Of a stretch of 64,000 nucleotides of DNA, positions 27,001-36,246 are shown piece after piece. The notes under the pieces are model-generated. The model was not told where the DNA came from, ran no database searches, and saw nothing but the letters and a program-made list of their open reading frames with translations. Within the stretch, counting starts at the first letter, position 1, and each line of letters begins with the position of its first letter. This stretch comes from Myxococcota bacterium (GTDB taxonomy: Bacteria > Myxococcota_A > Polyangia > Polyangiales > Houyiibacteriaceae), in assembly GCA_028284955.1 (NCBI GenBank), contig JANQQS010000078.1, forward strand, positions 46,666 through 110,665. Reading direction: 5' to 3'. The translations under genes and the position numbers were made by a program.

Positions 27001-27730
27001 TTTGCTTGAGGGTCTGGCCGTCTGCTTTTTGAGGGTCTGGCACCCAGACCCTCTCGTCGGGGTACGACCCCGACGATTCACCCAAACTCCTCCGCCAGGA
27101 GACTCGTGACCTGGTTCCGTGGGGGTGAACTGCTGGGGCCCCGCCGCTACGCGGTGGGGCGGACGCGACAGCGGCCGGAGTCGGGTGGGGGAACCGCGCG
27201 GGTTGTACCCGCGGGGGGAGGGTTTGCCTCAAACCCTCCAGAAAACACAGCCACCCAAGCTCCCCCTCCAGGATGCACGCGCGCGGTTACGTAGTAGTGA
27301 ACTGGGGGTGTTGGATCGAAGTGATGCGATCGTTTGCAGTCTCGCCCCAAGGACGAAGCCGAACGCAACCGGGGCCCCGCCGCGCAGCGATGGGGCGGCC
27401 GCTGTCGCGGCCGGCGTCGGGTTGGGGGCCCCGCGGCTGTTTTGATTGAGGGTTTGGCACCCAAACCCTCTCGACGGGGTACGACCCCGCCGATTCACCC
27501 AAGCTCCCCCGCCAGGATGCGCGCGCGCAGTTACGTAGTGGTGAACTGAGGTGTGTTGGATCGAAGTGACGCGATCGTTTGCAGTCTTGCCCCAAGGATG
27601 AAGCCGAACGCGACCGGGGCCCCGTCGCGCGGCGATGGGGCGGCCGCTGTCGCGGCCGGCGTCGGGTGGGGGGACCCGTCGGGTCGTACCCGACGGGGGG
27701 AGGGGCTGCGGTCAGCCCCTCCGAAAACCC
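27001..27730. repeat. Array of about 244-bp repeats built from covarying hairpins
   Basis: Non-coding block upstream of queA. Two near-identical 244-bp direct repeats begin at 27286 and 27530, and a partial older copy lies to their left. Each unit carries a GCCCC-type hairpin (27138-27160, 27374-27396, 27619-27641) and a two-hairpin module. The module appears as 27031-27053 plus 27055-27075, as 27197-27213 plus 27217-27239, as 27448-27470 plus 27472-27492, and as 27675-27697 plus 27699-27722. Stems of 7-10 bp differ in sequence between copies yet mostly stay paired. The first and third modules are in reverse-complement orientation to the second and fourth (loops CAC/ACG versus CGT). Long open frames across it on both strands are by-products of this structure. 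Confidence 0.85.
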
Positions 27731-28259
27731 AGCGCACGACATCACGCTCGGCGCCACTGGGGTCGTCAAAGGGGAGGGGATGACGTGGGCTGATTCCAGT
27801 GACGCCGAACGCGCATGCCGTAATACGCTTGGAGACTTCAACAAGCGTGCCACCCGCATGCGTGCGGCGATTTGCCCATGGACGCTGCGCTGCGCTGCGT
27901 CGTGAATTGACTCAAGTGGTTGAATCGAATGAGAAATACGGGGGCGAAGATGGGTGTTCGGGGAGACACGTTAGCTGGCTCTGCAGCGTGGGATACAAGT
28001 GTACCCGTGTGGGTGCAGCATGAGGCGTTTTCAGCCTATAGGCTATTGCCCACGATCTGATCAGTCGCGCTCGATCCGAGCGCATTCGATCGCGGAGTCG
28101 TCGTCCGGTGGCTGGTTGGGGGCGAACCACGGTCAGGTTCACGCCCCACCGTTCAAAGGCGCTCTGGAACCGTCGTTCTTGAAATATTGAGCACGTTTCG
28201 CGGGCAGGACCCCGAGCACGGCTCAGGACCCGCGCCTCAAGGTTTACACGGAGTATAGA
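27731..28259. other. Intergenic stretch with no convincing gene
   Basis: Between the repeat array and the secreted protein at 28260 I see no gene with family resemblance. A 41-codon frame starts at ATG 27781 behind a GGGAGG-like sequence (MTWADSSDAERACRNTL...) and is the only candidate; it resembles nothing I know and may be chance. Frames at 27950-28258 are broken by a stop codon. Confidence 0.5.
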
Positions 28260-29723
28260 ATGAATCCCTCTTCATGCGTGCGTTGGCTTGTCGGCGGCAC
28301 ACTGCTGTTTGCGTGCGTCGCGCCCGGCAAGGTCGCGAACGCCCAAAACGCGGCGCCCATGTTGCGAGAAGTGCAGCGTGGGCTCGCTCGATACGATTTG
28401 CGCGGGTCTAAAACGACGCGTGCGGTCGTCCGACTGCGTCGTTTCTTATCTCAAAACATTCATTCCGCGGATCGACGGGAGGCACGTTTCCTGCTCTCTG
28501 TCTTGAGCGCGGACCTTTTGGTGCTCGCCAAGCTGAACGACGACCCTCAACTTCATGCAAGGGCGCTGAAGGCGTGGGGCGGATCGCTTGGCGACCTCGA
28601 TAAGGAACTTCGTGCGATTTCGAGGGGAGTGTATGCCTCGGTCGCGCGTGACGCCCGGCACGCACTTCGCGTAGTTCAAGGAGGAGATCCTTCTTGGTAC
28701 CAGATTTCTGGCCCGCGACGCGACGTACTGTTCTTGTTGCGCGTGCAGAACGCGCTTGGCGAACAGACCGATGCCTCGGCTTCTTCTCGAGTTCGCATCA
28801 TGGCGCGATTCGGTCGAGATCCGTGCGCTTCAAGCGACCGCTGCTCCGAACCATACGCTCGGTTCGACAAAACCGGCCGGCGCGCGGTGAACGCACTCGC
28901 CGACCTGGGACGCGTTATTCGCCGACTTCAATCGGACCCGCATGGCGATCCGTTTATGATGGCGATTCAGGGCGCAGTCGCTGCGGTGAAGGTGGAGGAT
29001 TCGTCAACGTTTGCCCGCAATCTGGTCCTTGCGCCAGCGCTGAAGCCGATTCGCTCGCTGGCGTTGACTCGCGCTCCTGCGTCGACGACGACAGGTTCGA
29101 TCGACGCGGTCGTAGCCGTCGGAATCGAGGAGATCGCCTGGGGATTTCTACCGCGAGTTGGCCTTTCGGCCTCTGGCGAACCGGTAGTTCTCGAACGGCG
29201 CGGACCGGTGCTCCCCAAAACCGCCATCATCCGCGTGTCACAGGAACTCCGTCCGGTGCCCCAGGCGCTTCCCGAGCTCACTGAATTATTCGCGGAAGTC
29301 ATTGGTACGGAGGCGGCGGTCGCGATCGGCGCGAAGCCCAAAACTCCCGCACACATGTTTACGCGAGCGATGCTGAGCGCGCGTCGTGCCGGGGTCAACG
29401 TCCGTACCTTGGTCGCGAAAACGGATGTTGGTGCGCTATCTTTTCGAGCGTTCGACGTCGACGATAGTGAGCGCGGGCAGGGCGTACAGGTGTACGTTCG
29501 CTTAGGTGGGTTTTCCGTGCGGACGCCTGGCGGGACGCAGACCGTTCCGAGGGTGCGGGACGGATCACAGTGGCGTTTTGATTGGGACGAACTGTCTCGC
29601 GTGACCCCCGCGCGTCGCAAGGTGTCGATTCGCTATATGTCCGGCGCGGGTCTTGAGGTCGTGCTGGGCGCAGCGTTCAAACTGGCTCACGAACGTCATC
29701 CTTTGGTGCTAGCCCTGCGCTAA
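28260..29723 (+). CDS. Secreted protein of unknown function, 487 aa
   Basis: The N-terminus is a signal peptide (CVRWLVGGTLLFACVAPGKV, cleavage likely after ANA). The mature protein starts with an alpha-helical part (residues about 35-130: RRFLSQNIHSADRREARFLL, ADLLVLAKLNDDPQLHARAL) and continues with a mixed region containing one close Cys pair (PCASSDRC) and a C-terminal beta-rich part (QVYVRLGGFSVRTPGGTQ). No catalytic motif or membrane span is apparent. ATG at 28260 is the first start after a long empty region. It is followed 39 bp later by the matrixin gene, which may share its transcript. I do not recognise the family. Confidence 0.75.
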   Translation: MNPSSCVRWLVGGTLLFACVAPGKVANAQNAAPMLREVQRGLARYDLRGSKTTRAVVRLRRFLSQNIHSADRREARFLLSVLSADLLVLAKLNDDPQLHARALKAWGGSLGDLDKELRAISRGVYASVARDARHALRVVQGGDPSWYQISGPRRDVLFLLRVQNALGEQTDASASSRVRIMARFGRDPCASSDRCSEPYARFDKTGRRAVNALADLGRVIRRLQSDPHGDPFMMAIQGAVAAVKVEDSSTFARNLVLAPALKPIRSLALTRAPASTTTGSIDAVVAVGIEEIAWGFLPRVGLSASGEPVVLERRGPVLPKTAIIRVSQELRPVPQALPELTELFAEVIGTEAAVAIGAKPKTPAHMFTRAMLSARRAGVNVRTLVAKTDVGALSFRAFDVDDSERGQGVQVYVRLGGFSVRTPGGTQTVPRVRDGSQWRFDWDELSRVTPARRKVSIRYMSGAGLEVVLGAAFKLAHERHPLVLALR

Positions 29724-29762
29724 GCCTTCAGGCTTGCTCTTCTACGTCGTTTTCTTTGGGAG

Positions 29763-30581
29763 ATGACGAGACGATGCGAATCACTCCTTTTCGGTCTGAG
29801 CTTGCTGACATGTTGCTTGAATCCGGAGCGCGCGAGCGCCTATTCGGTCAAGCGTGTGGAGAGCGGAGAGACAGTTCGCTGGTACACGACGGACATCGAG
29901 GTTGATGTCGTGCCGAGCGGCCACGCTACGCTCACCACTGAGTCGCTTACGCGCGCGTTGCAAGATGCCACCGATGCATGGAGAGGGTATCGAGGCGTAC
30001 CTGATGTGCACGTTATGGAGCGGAATTCCGCCAACCGGGAACCGGGGGCGCCGGGTGCAAATGGTTCGAAAACGTTTCCGTGTTCGGCCCAAGTACTTTC
30101 GGAGTGGCCCTATACGGCTCGGCAGCTCGCCGTCACTGAATCGACCTACGACTCGCTCACTGGCCAGATGTACGAGGCGCATATTTACGTCAACGGAACC
30201 ATGCCGATCATCAATCTCGGCGAGGATATGGCCTGGGACCGCGAGATGAGCCGGACATTCGATCTCACATCGATACTGACGCACGAGGTAGGCCACGTGC
30301 TCGGGCTCGACGAATCCGAAGACGACAAGTCCGCCACGATGTGGCCTCGGCTCGACGCCGGGGATATCCAACCGCGCTCGATCGAATTAGACGACGAGGA
30401 AGGGGTGCTTGAGATCTATCGAGCCGCCCGTATGTCGAGCGTGGAAGCGGCTGCGGGCTGCGGAGCGGCGTCGGTGGTCGGTCCGATGGAACGCGGTCAA
30501 AGCGCTCTGGTCCCGGCGCTTTGCATCATGATTGCGCTGGCGCGTCGACGTCGCCGAAGGAGTGGCGATCTGTCTCGGTGA
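29763..30581 (+). CDS. Matrixin-type zinc metalloprotease with MYXO-CTERM-like tail
   Basis: A 272-residue secreted protease. A signal peptide (LLFGLSLLTCCLNPERASA) precedes a matrixin domain whose active site HEVGHVLGLDESED has the HExxHxxGxxH/D-type zinc motif with Asp as the third position, and a Met-turn ATMWP follows. The C-terminus has a Cys-containing spacer (AAGCGAAS), a hydrophobic helix (ALVPALCIMIALA) and an Arg cluster (RRRRRRS), the three-part layout of MYXO-CTERM sorting signals, so the enzyme is probably anchored to and released from the cell surface. ATG 29763 follows a GGGAG Shine-Dalgarno. The stop codon lies within an 18-bp tandem repeat. Confidence 0.88.
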   Translation: MTRRCESLLFGLSLLTCCLNPERASAYSVKRVESGETVRWYTTDIEVDVVPSGHATLTTESLTRALQDATDAWRGYRGVPDVHVMERNSANREPGAPGANGSKTFPCSAQVLSEWPYTARQLAVTESTYDSLTGQMYEAHIYVNGTMPIINLGEDMAWDREMSRTFDLTSILTHEVGHVLGLDESEDDKSATMWPRLDAGDIQPRSIELDDEEGVLEIYRAARMSSVEAAAGCGAASVVGPMERGQSALVPALCIMIALARRRRRRSGDLSR

Positions 30582-30624
30582 CTGGCTCTATCTCGGTGAC
30601 TGGCCCTATCTCGGTGACTGGCCG
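30573..30624 (+). repeat. 18-bp tandem repeat across the protease stop codon
   Basis: The unit TCTCGGTGACTGGCNCTA occurs at 30573-30590 and 30591-30608 with a third partial copy to 30624. The protease stop codon TGA is in the first copy, so the remaining copies are untranslated on this strand. Confidence 0.85.
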
Positions 30625-30625
30625 C

Positions 30626-30739
30626 CTAGTTGATCTTTCCGCCTAGATATAAGCTCCAAAACGCGATGGCGAGCTGCACGACCGGGATCAGCAGCAGCAT
30701 GGCCAAACCGAGTCGATCCTCTTCTTGCGAGTTTGACAT
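30626..30739 (-). CDS. Small membrane protein, 37 aa
   Basis: A minus-strand frame from ATG 30739 to a TAG at 30626-30628 encodes a polar start MSNSQEEDRLG, one hydrophobic helix LAMLLLIPVVQLAIAFWSLYL and the tail GGKIN. The composition is that of a genuine single-span micro-protein, with a negative N-terminus and positive end. The Shine-Dalgarno is weak (CAGG). It sits convergently behind the matrixin gene, and its stop abuts the 18-bp tandem repeat. No family is known to me. Confidence 0.5.
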   Translation of the reverse strand: MSNSQEEDRLGLAMLLLIPVVQLAIAFWSLYLGGKIN

Positions 30740-31177
30740 TCTGCCTGTGTACGATGTTTGAGGTCCACCTGTCTAGCTTGTGTCTCGAAATTGGGAGCGT
30801 GGTTGCTCCGCCATAGCCGGTGGCTTCCCCGCCGGAACATGCCAGAAAAACGCGGACGTGGACGAGCGCGGGTGACTACTCGAGTTGCCACTTTGTGGAG
30901 ACGATTGGCTGCCGGTCCGAAATCAAAAGGAATGAATGGTCCTTCGGTCACTCTCGGGCGCCTCTGAGCGCGCCGCAATCGCCGTCAAAACGACGCGAAA
31001 ACAAGCCAAAACAATTTCTGGGTAAAATCTTCGTCAAGATGTCTGACATGTAGTTGACCCTGCTAGCAAAGCGGGCATGATGCTTGCTCAGATAGTGTTG
31101 AGTTCGTAGGAACTAGGGGTGGGAGTCCCCATCCTGACATTCCGCGCCAAGCAACAGGGCGCAGCTGAGGTACGAGG
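30740..31177. other. Intergenic stretch without recognised gene
   Basis: About 440 bp between a small membrane gene and the lipoprotein at 31178. I see no gene, RNA or strong promoter here; TTGACC at 31053 has only a poor -10 partner. Short open frames in this segment lack codon or family support. Confidence 0.5.
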
Positions 31178-32104
31178 GTGGAAATCAAGCGAACAAACCG
31201 AGGTTTGGTCTGTCGTTGGATACGTCGCGCGTTTTCGCGGCCAGGGGGCTCGTGGGCGATGGGGGTCGGCCTGCTCGTCGCCGCCGGGTGCTCAGCGGAT
31301 GTTTCTGAACTGGACGAGCAAATCGCGCAGAAACAGCTTCAATGCGGGCCATCGACGGGCGTGCAGCCACCTCCCTCCGCCGGAATGGTCACCACGCAAG
31401 GTTTAGACGGCGAGATAAGGCATCGAAGCGCGTTATTGCTTGGCCCCAACTATGTTCTCTTCGCGCGGGAATTTGGATGTGCGCCTCCGAAAAACGTTCA
31501 CTTTACACCGCTCAACAGTGATCAGTCGCAACGGGTGATAGACCTGGTGACGGTGCGTCCGGACCATCTCGCGCCCGCAGACACCAGCCCGTCTGTTATC
31601 GCAGGAAGCCAAGGCTGCGTTTTGGATCCGATTGCATCGAGGTCTGACGCGGCACGATTTGTGAGTACAAACTACGACGCTCCGCCTCGCCCGGCGACCT
31701 TGATGCTCGGGTTACTGACCAAACGTCCAAATCCAAACTCCTTGGATTTTTCGCAATGCGCAGCATCGTCTGGAACGCATGGGTATTACCAGGTTTCCAT
31801 CATGGATTCGATACGCCCCTGTGTGACGACCGTCGCATCCTTGACTGTTGGCCAAGGTGGCGCAGGGCCAGTTCCGTCCTCGTTTCTCGTGATGGGACCC
31901 CGTTACGTTCAGATCAGCCTCCACGGTCAGCCGACATTCGGATGTTCCGACGGCAACCAAGCCCGCCTTGCAACCGGGGCCCAATGCTTGGCTCTGCGGC
32001 AAGAGTGCATCGAAACCAAGAACGCCAGCTCTTGCGTCGCCGCAGCTTCGGCGTGTTCCACCGAACAGTGGTGGTGGCTGGAAGAGACCGCACCGATTCT
32101 CTAG
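31178..32104 (+). CDS. Lipoprotein of unknown function, 308 aa
   Basis: A GTG at 31178 gives a product with an N-terminal basic region and a signal (WAMGVGLLVAAGCSADVSEL) whose lipobox is VAAGC. The start may be later, at the ATG of WAMGVG, because the first 27 residues are unusually long and basic. The mature protein is rich in Ser, Pro and Cys (11-12 Cys in total), with Cys pairs near the end (CLALRQECIETKNASSC, ASACSTEQ). No catalytic motif is seen. The stop overlaps that of the convergent FHA activator by 4 nt. It resembles the large class of myxobacterial Cys-rich lipoproteins; no family name can be given. Confidence 0.7.
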   Translation: MEIKRTNRGLVCRWIRRAFSRPGGSWAMGVGLLVAAGCSADVSELDEQIAQKQLQCGPSTGVQPPPSAGMVTTQGLDGEIRHRSALLLGPNYVLFAREFGCAPPKNVHFTPLNSDQSQRVIDLVTVRPDHLAPADTSPSVIAGSQGCVLDPIASRSDAARFVSTNYDAPPRPATLMLGLLTKRPNPNSLDFSQCAASSGTHGYYQVSIMDSIRPCVTTVASLTVGQGGAGPVPSSFLVMGPRYVQISLHGQPTFGCSDGNQARLATGAQCLALRQECIETKNASSCVAAASACSTEQWWWLEETAPIL

Positions 32105-33474
32105 TTCTTGAGCCCTGACGGGTGCAGGCCGTGTTTTTTGGCGAGCTTGTGAAGGTACTTTCGGTCCATGTCGGCGGCTCGTGCGGCGGCGGAGATGTTT
32201 CCGCGATGTGCGTCGAGAAGCCATGACACATAGCGTTTTTCAAACGCTTGCTCCCAGTCGGCTTTGGTCTGCCGGTAGCTTTTCTCTGGGTCAAACGTTC
32301 GAGGGCCTACGCCCGGCGCCTCTAGGGGAGGCGCGCCCACGGGCACATGGCTCGCTTTGACTTCTTGTTGACCGCTCGCTCGCGCCATATAAGCCGCTCG
32401 CTCGAGCACGTTGCGAAGCTCGCGTACGTTGCCGGGCCAGTCGTGACCAGAAAGAGCCTCAAGCGCATCTCTCGCAATGCCTATGGGCGAGTCGCGATCT
32501 TGACTGTTGATGGCGCGCAGCAATGTTTCGGTGAGGATTGGAATATCTTCCCGCCGTTCGCGGAGCGGGGGTACTTCGATGGGAACGACGGCGAGGCGGA
32601 AAAACAAATCTTCGCGGAACTTGCCGCGCTCCACCTCCATTTTCAGATTTCGCTTGGACGCAGCGATGACACGAATGTCGACGGTAAGCTCCCGGTTGCC
32701 GCCCACGCGGCGAAACGAGCGCGTCTCGAGCACGCGCAGCAGTTTGGGCTGAAGGTCGAGCGGCAGCTCTCCGATCTCATCGAGGAAGAGCGTGCCTCCA
32801 TTGGCCAGTTCGAACGCTCCTTGACGCATCGCCGCCGCTCCGGTGAACGCGCCTTTTTCGTGGCCAAAGAGTTCGCTTTCGATAAGCGAGCCGACCACCG
32901 CGCCGCAGTCCACCACGATGAAGGGATGATGCTCTCGGCCGCTCGCTTGGTGAATCGAGCGTGCCAATACGTCCTTCCCGGTGCCGGTTTCGCCGCCGAG
33001 TAAGACTGTCGCGTCGGTCGCCGAAAGCCGCTCGAGCAGCCCGAAGATCTCTCGCATCACCAGCGATTTGCCGACCGCCTGGCCGAATCGATCGGATTCG
33101 CTCGGAAGTGTTTCGATACGTTGCGAAAACGGGCGGACTTTGAGTTCGACCTTGCCCACGGTGATGACTGCGCCGGGCTTCAGATAGGCTTCTCGCACCT
33201 CCGCGCCATCGATGAGCGTGCCGTTCGTTGAACCAAGATCGCGAAGCAAGTAGCCACGGGTCTCTCGGACAATCTCGCAATGGATTCGCGATACGGTTTG
33301 ATCTTCGAGGACGAGATCGTTCTCTGCGCTCTTGCCTACGCGAAACACCGCTTTGTCCATCACATGTTCGGTTCCGCGTTTCTGTCCGCCTAAGATCACC
33401 AAAGAACATCTCGGCAGCTCGATGATTCGTTGCTCGTCGTGCCGCGTGCTGGTCTGTGAGCTTTCGCTCGTCAT
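32101..33474 (-). CDS. Sigma-54-dependent activator with FHA domain
   Basis: The ATG at 33474 gives 457 residues: FHA domain at about 42-92 ([31 protein letters not shown], all phosphothreonine-binding landmarks), AAA+ domain with Walker [10 protein letters not shown] (160-168), the sigma-54 contact loop GAFTGA (208-213), Walker [11 protein letters not shown], and a C-terminal Fis-like HTH ([20 protein letters not shown]). It is likely switched on by Ser/Thr phosphorylation of a partner rather than by a histidine kinase. The gene just upstream (33482-33913) is on the same strand with a 7-bp gap and may be its operon mate. It is a second such regulator in the window, and not a close copy of the first. 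Confidence 0.94.
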   Translation of the reverse strand: MTSESSQTSTRHDEQRIIELPRCSLVILGGQKRGTEHVMDKAVFRVGKSAENDLVLEDQTVSRIHCEIVRETRGYLLRDLGSTNGTLIDGAEVREAYLKPGAVITVGKVELKVRPFSQRIETLPSESDRFGQAVGKSLVMREIFGLLERLSATDATVLLGGETGTGKDVLARSIHQASGREHHPFIVVDCGAVVGSLIESELFGHEKGAFTGAAAMRQGAFELANGGTLFLDEIGELPLDLQPKLLRVLETRSFRRVGGNRELTVDIRVIAASKRNLKMEVERGKFREDLFFRLAVVPIEVPPLRERREDIPILTETLLRAINSQDRDSPIGIARDALEALSGHDWPGNVRELRNVLERAAYMARASGQQEVKASHVPVGAPPLEAPGVGPRTFDPEKSYRQTKADWEQAFEKRYVSWLLDAHRGNISAAARAADMDRKYLHKLAKKHGLHPSGLKN

Positions 33475-33481
33475 CGTTTGA

Positions 33482-33913
33482 TCACCAGTTCGTCCTCGCC
33501 TTCAGGTGTTCGCTCGACGCAACGATTCGGTCTTTCGCGAGTGTTTGCAGATCAATGTAGACATCGCCTTCGGTGGGTACGCGCAGCGATCGGCGTAGTC
33601 GTCGAATGCTGGATGGCTCGTGTACGTGCGCCACGATCGCGTAGTGGCCAGGCCCGAGCCGCACGCGATGATGGACTGCTGATGGGGCACCCTCAGGATA
33701 TTGAAAAGATGCTCCCTGGACCGGCTGTTCGGGGTCTTCTTCGAGCGCGTAGACGAGGCGCAGCGCACGAACGCGGGGGTGGTCCGAGCCGAAGCGGTAC
33801 GTGATGTTGACCTCTCGAGGAAATGCGCGCACAAGCGGCATCGCCGCGAGCACGGCGCCTACCACGATAAGGCCCTTCAGGGCTCGCCCGCGAGTCAATG
33901 AGAATGGCCGCAT
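33482..33913 (-). CDS. Exported or membrane-anchored protein of unknown function, 143 aa
   Basis: The N-terminus MRPFSLTRGRALKGLIVVGA then a hydrophobic stretch to about residue 30 (VLAAMPLVRA) is a signal peptide or anchor. The rest is a small beta-rich domain (VNITYRFGSDHPRVRALRLV, HHRVRLGPGHYAIVAHVHEP, EGDVYIDLQTL). The gene lies 7 bp upstream of the FHA activator, so the two are probably cotranscribed and the product may belong to the same signalling pathway. No family is recognised. Confidence 0.65.
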   Translation of the reverse strand: MRPFSLTRGRALKGLIVVGAVLAAMPLVRAFPREVNITYRFGSDHPRVRALRLVYALEEDPEQPVQGASFQYPEGAPSAVHHRVRLGPGHYAIVAHVHEPSSIRRLRRSLRVPTEGDVYIDLQTLAKDRIVASSEHLKARTNW

Positions 33914-34067
33914 GGGACGCTCTCAGCCTAGCACAGAGGGGCGTAAATTTCGGCATATGCGCTTGCCGCCGGATGCTTGTGAGCCCCAGGCTCGGATGGT
34001 AGGCTTAATGCAGATCTGAGCGGTAACAAACATAGTAAGGAATGCTCGTTCTGAGCGAGCGGCTGTC

Positions 34068-36212
34068 ATGGCTCGACTGACCGAAATTACGGACAAGGTC
34101 AAGTCCTATGCTCCGGCAGCGGACACAGGGCTGATCGACAAAGCGTACGACTACTCGGAGCGCATGCACGATGGGCAGACTCGTCAATCGGGCGAGCCGT
34201 ACTTCGTTCATCCCGTTGCAGTGGCTGGCATTATCGCGGACATGCGTCTGGATGCCGCCAGCGTCTGTGCGGCGCTGCTCCATGATGTCGTTGAAGATTG
34301 CGACGTCAGCGGTCAAGAGATTTCTCGGCAGTTTGGTCAAGAGGTCGCCTTCCTGGTCGATGGAGTAACCAAGCTCGGGAAGGTCAACTTCGCCTCGAAG
34401 GAAGACCGCCAAGCTGAAAGCTTCCGAAAAATGCTGGTGGCGATGGCGCGCGATATTCGCGTGTTGTTGGTCAAGCTTGCCGACCGTCTCGACAATATGC
34501 GCACGCTCGAGCACATGAAGCCAGCGTCGCAGGAACGCATCGCTGGCGAGACGCTCGAGATTTACGCTCCCCTTGCCGGTCGGCTAGGAATCCAGTGGCT
34601 CAAAGCCGAACTCGAAGATCTTAGTTTTCGCTACTTGCACCCCGAGACAGAACGCGAACTTGAGGGTCGCATCAACGACATCGCTTCAGATACGGACCGC
34701 TATCTCGACGAAGTCTCCGGCAAGCTCAAAGACATGTTGATTCAGCGCGGGTTTGCCCTCGAGGTAAGCGGCCGCCGAAAGCACCTGTATTCCATCTATC
34801 GCAAGATGAAGACGACGGGGTGTGAGTTCGAGCAGATTCACGACTTCGTCGCGTTCCGCGTGATGATGGAAAACGTAGCAGATTGCTACGCGGCACTGGG
34901 CGTGGTCCACTCCGAATGGACCCCGATTCCCGGTCGATTCAAAGACTATATCGCGCTTCCCAAGCCCAATATGTACCAATCGCTGCACACGACAGTGATC
35001 GGTCCCGAGCGGCGACGCATTGAAGTACAGATTCGTACGCACGAAATGCATCGGACAGCGGAATTCGGCATTGCCGCGCATTGGCGGTACAAGGAGCGAA
35101 CGGGGGGGCTCGAGCCGAAAGACGCAGCGAGATTCGCATGGCTACGGCAGCTCATGGAGTTTCAACAAGAGGTCTCCGATCCCACGGAGTTCTATGAGAG
35201 CGTTCGGGTCGACCTCTTTCCCGAGGAAGTCTACGTCTTTACCCCTAAAGGCGATGTGAAGACGTTTCCGCGGGGTTCGACCCCGGTCGATTTCGCGTAC
35301 GGAATTCACTCCGAAGTGGGCCATCATTGCTCGGGCGCGCGCGTCAACGGAGTCATGGTTCCGCTCCGCTATCAGCTCCACAACGGCGACGTGGTGGAGA
35401 TTCTCAACAACAGCAACCAGCAGCCCAGCAAAGACTGGCTCGATTTCGTCGTGAGCAGCAAAGCGCGGTCTCGCATCCGCGCACTGCTGCGTACAGAAGA
35501 ACGACGGCGGAGCATCAAGCTGGGTCGGGATCTCTTCGAGCGCGAGATGCACAAGCGAAACCTGAGCTTTACGCGATATCTTAAATCAGGAAAAATCAAG
35601 AAAGCGCTGGCTGAGTTCAAGCTCAATCACGTGGACGAGCTCTACGCCCAAATCGGTTACGGCCGCTTGGCATTGGCCACGTTGATGGAGTTTGTCGATC
35701 CGCCCGAGTCGGCGGAGCGACGCGAGCTGCGCCCTGGATTTATCGAGCGCACCGTCCACAAGGTCACCAAAAATCGCGTCAGCGATGGAGTGCAAATCGA
35801 AGGAATCGACGATATGCTCGTTCGGTTTGCCAAGTGTTGCAATCCGGTAGCGGGGGAGCCGGTGATCGGTTGGATTACGCGGGGTCGGGGAGTCACCATT
35901 CATCGAAGAGGCTGCGCGCGTGCGATGGAGCTCGATCCGGAGCGACGGGTGGATGTCACCTGGGCGTCGGACTCGAATGTGAGCTTGCCTGTTTCACTGA
36001 AAGTGGTGACCACTGACCGCCCAGGAATTTTGAGCAAGGTTACGTCGGTATTTACCGACAATGGCTTGAACATCACTGAGGCGACGTGCCGAAGTTCGGA
36101 CGGTCGCGCGGTAAACTCATTTCAGTTTACGGTTCAAGACGTTCATCGTTTGCGTTCCCTGATGCGCGGGATCGCCCGGATTGAGGGGGTGCACGATGTG
36201 GAACGAGCGTGA
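34068..36212 (+). CDS. Bifunctional (p)ppGpp synthetase/hydrolase, RelA/SpoT family
   Basis: Long RSH enzyme of 714 residues that makes and degrades the stringent-response alarmone. In order: HD hydrolase domain (PYFVHPVAVAGIIADM, AALLHDVVEDC, KLADRLDNMRT), synthetase domain (RRKHLYSIYRKMKTTG, HDFVAFRVMM, YIALPKPNMYQSLHTTVIGP, VQIRTHEMH), TGS domain (EEVYVFTPKGDVKTFPRGST), helical region, zinc-finger-like C-terminal part (FAKCCNPVAGEPVIGWITRG) and ACT domain (VVTTDRPGILSKVTSVFTDN). Both active sites appear intact. The Ser/Thr kinase gene follows 34 bp downstream. The only RSH in the window; the symbol relA or spoT cannot be settled by sequence alone. Confidence 0.97.
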   Translation: MARLTEITDKVKSYAPAADTGLIDKAYDYSERMHDGQTRQSGEPYFVHPVAVAGIIADMRLDAASVCAALLHDVVEDCDVSGQEISRQFGQEVAFLVDGVTKLGKVNFASKEDRQAESFRKMLVAMARDIRVLLVKLADRLDNMRTLEHMKPASQERIAGETLEIYAPLAGRLGIQWLKAELEDLSFRYLHPETERELEGRINDIASDTDRYLDEVSGKLKDMLIQRGFALEVSGRRKHLYSIYRKMKTTGCEFEQIHDFVAFRVMMENVADCYAALGVVHSEWTPIPGRFKDYIALPKPNMYQSLHTTVIGPERRRIEVQIRTHEMHRTAEFGIAAHWRYKERTGGLEPKDAARFAWLRQLMEFQQEVSDPTEFYESVRVDLFPEEVYVFTPKGDVKTFPRGSTPVDFAYGIHSEVGHHCSGARVNGVMVPLRYQLHNGDVVEILNNSNQQPSKDWLDFVVSSKARSRIRALLRTEERRRSIKLGRDLFEREMHKRNLSFTRYLKSGKIKKALAEFKLNHVDELYAQIGYGRLALATLMEFVDPPESAERRELRPGFIERTVHKVTKNRVSDGVQIEGIDDMLVRFAKCCNPVAGEPVIGWITRGRGVTIHRRGCARAMELDPERRVDVTWASDSNVSLPVSLKVVTTDRPGILSKVTSVFTDNGLNITEATCRSSDGRAVNSFQFTVQDVHRLRSLMRGIARIEGVHDVERA

Positions 36213-36246
36213 CGCAGCAGAGTCGAATTCCTGGAGCACTGGGTAG

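Noticed and set aside
27287..27859. Long open frames on both strands across 26.9-27.9 kb, up to 190 codons
   Set aside because: They run through the 244-bp hairpin repeats, encode low-complexity Arg/Pro sequence, lack ribosome-binding sites and would be copies of a repeat, not genes.
26946..28260. Repeat array as a CRISPR or integron array
   Set aside because: No regular short repeat/unique-spacer pattern, no cas genes or integrase; the units are long and near-identical.
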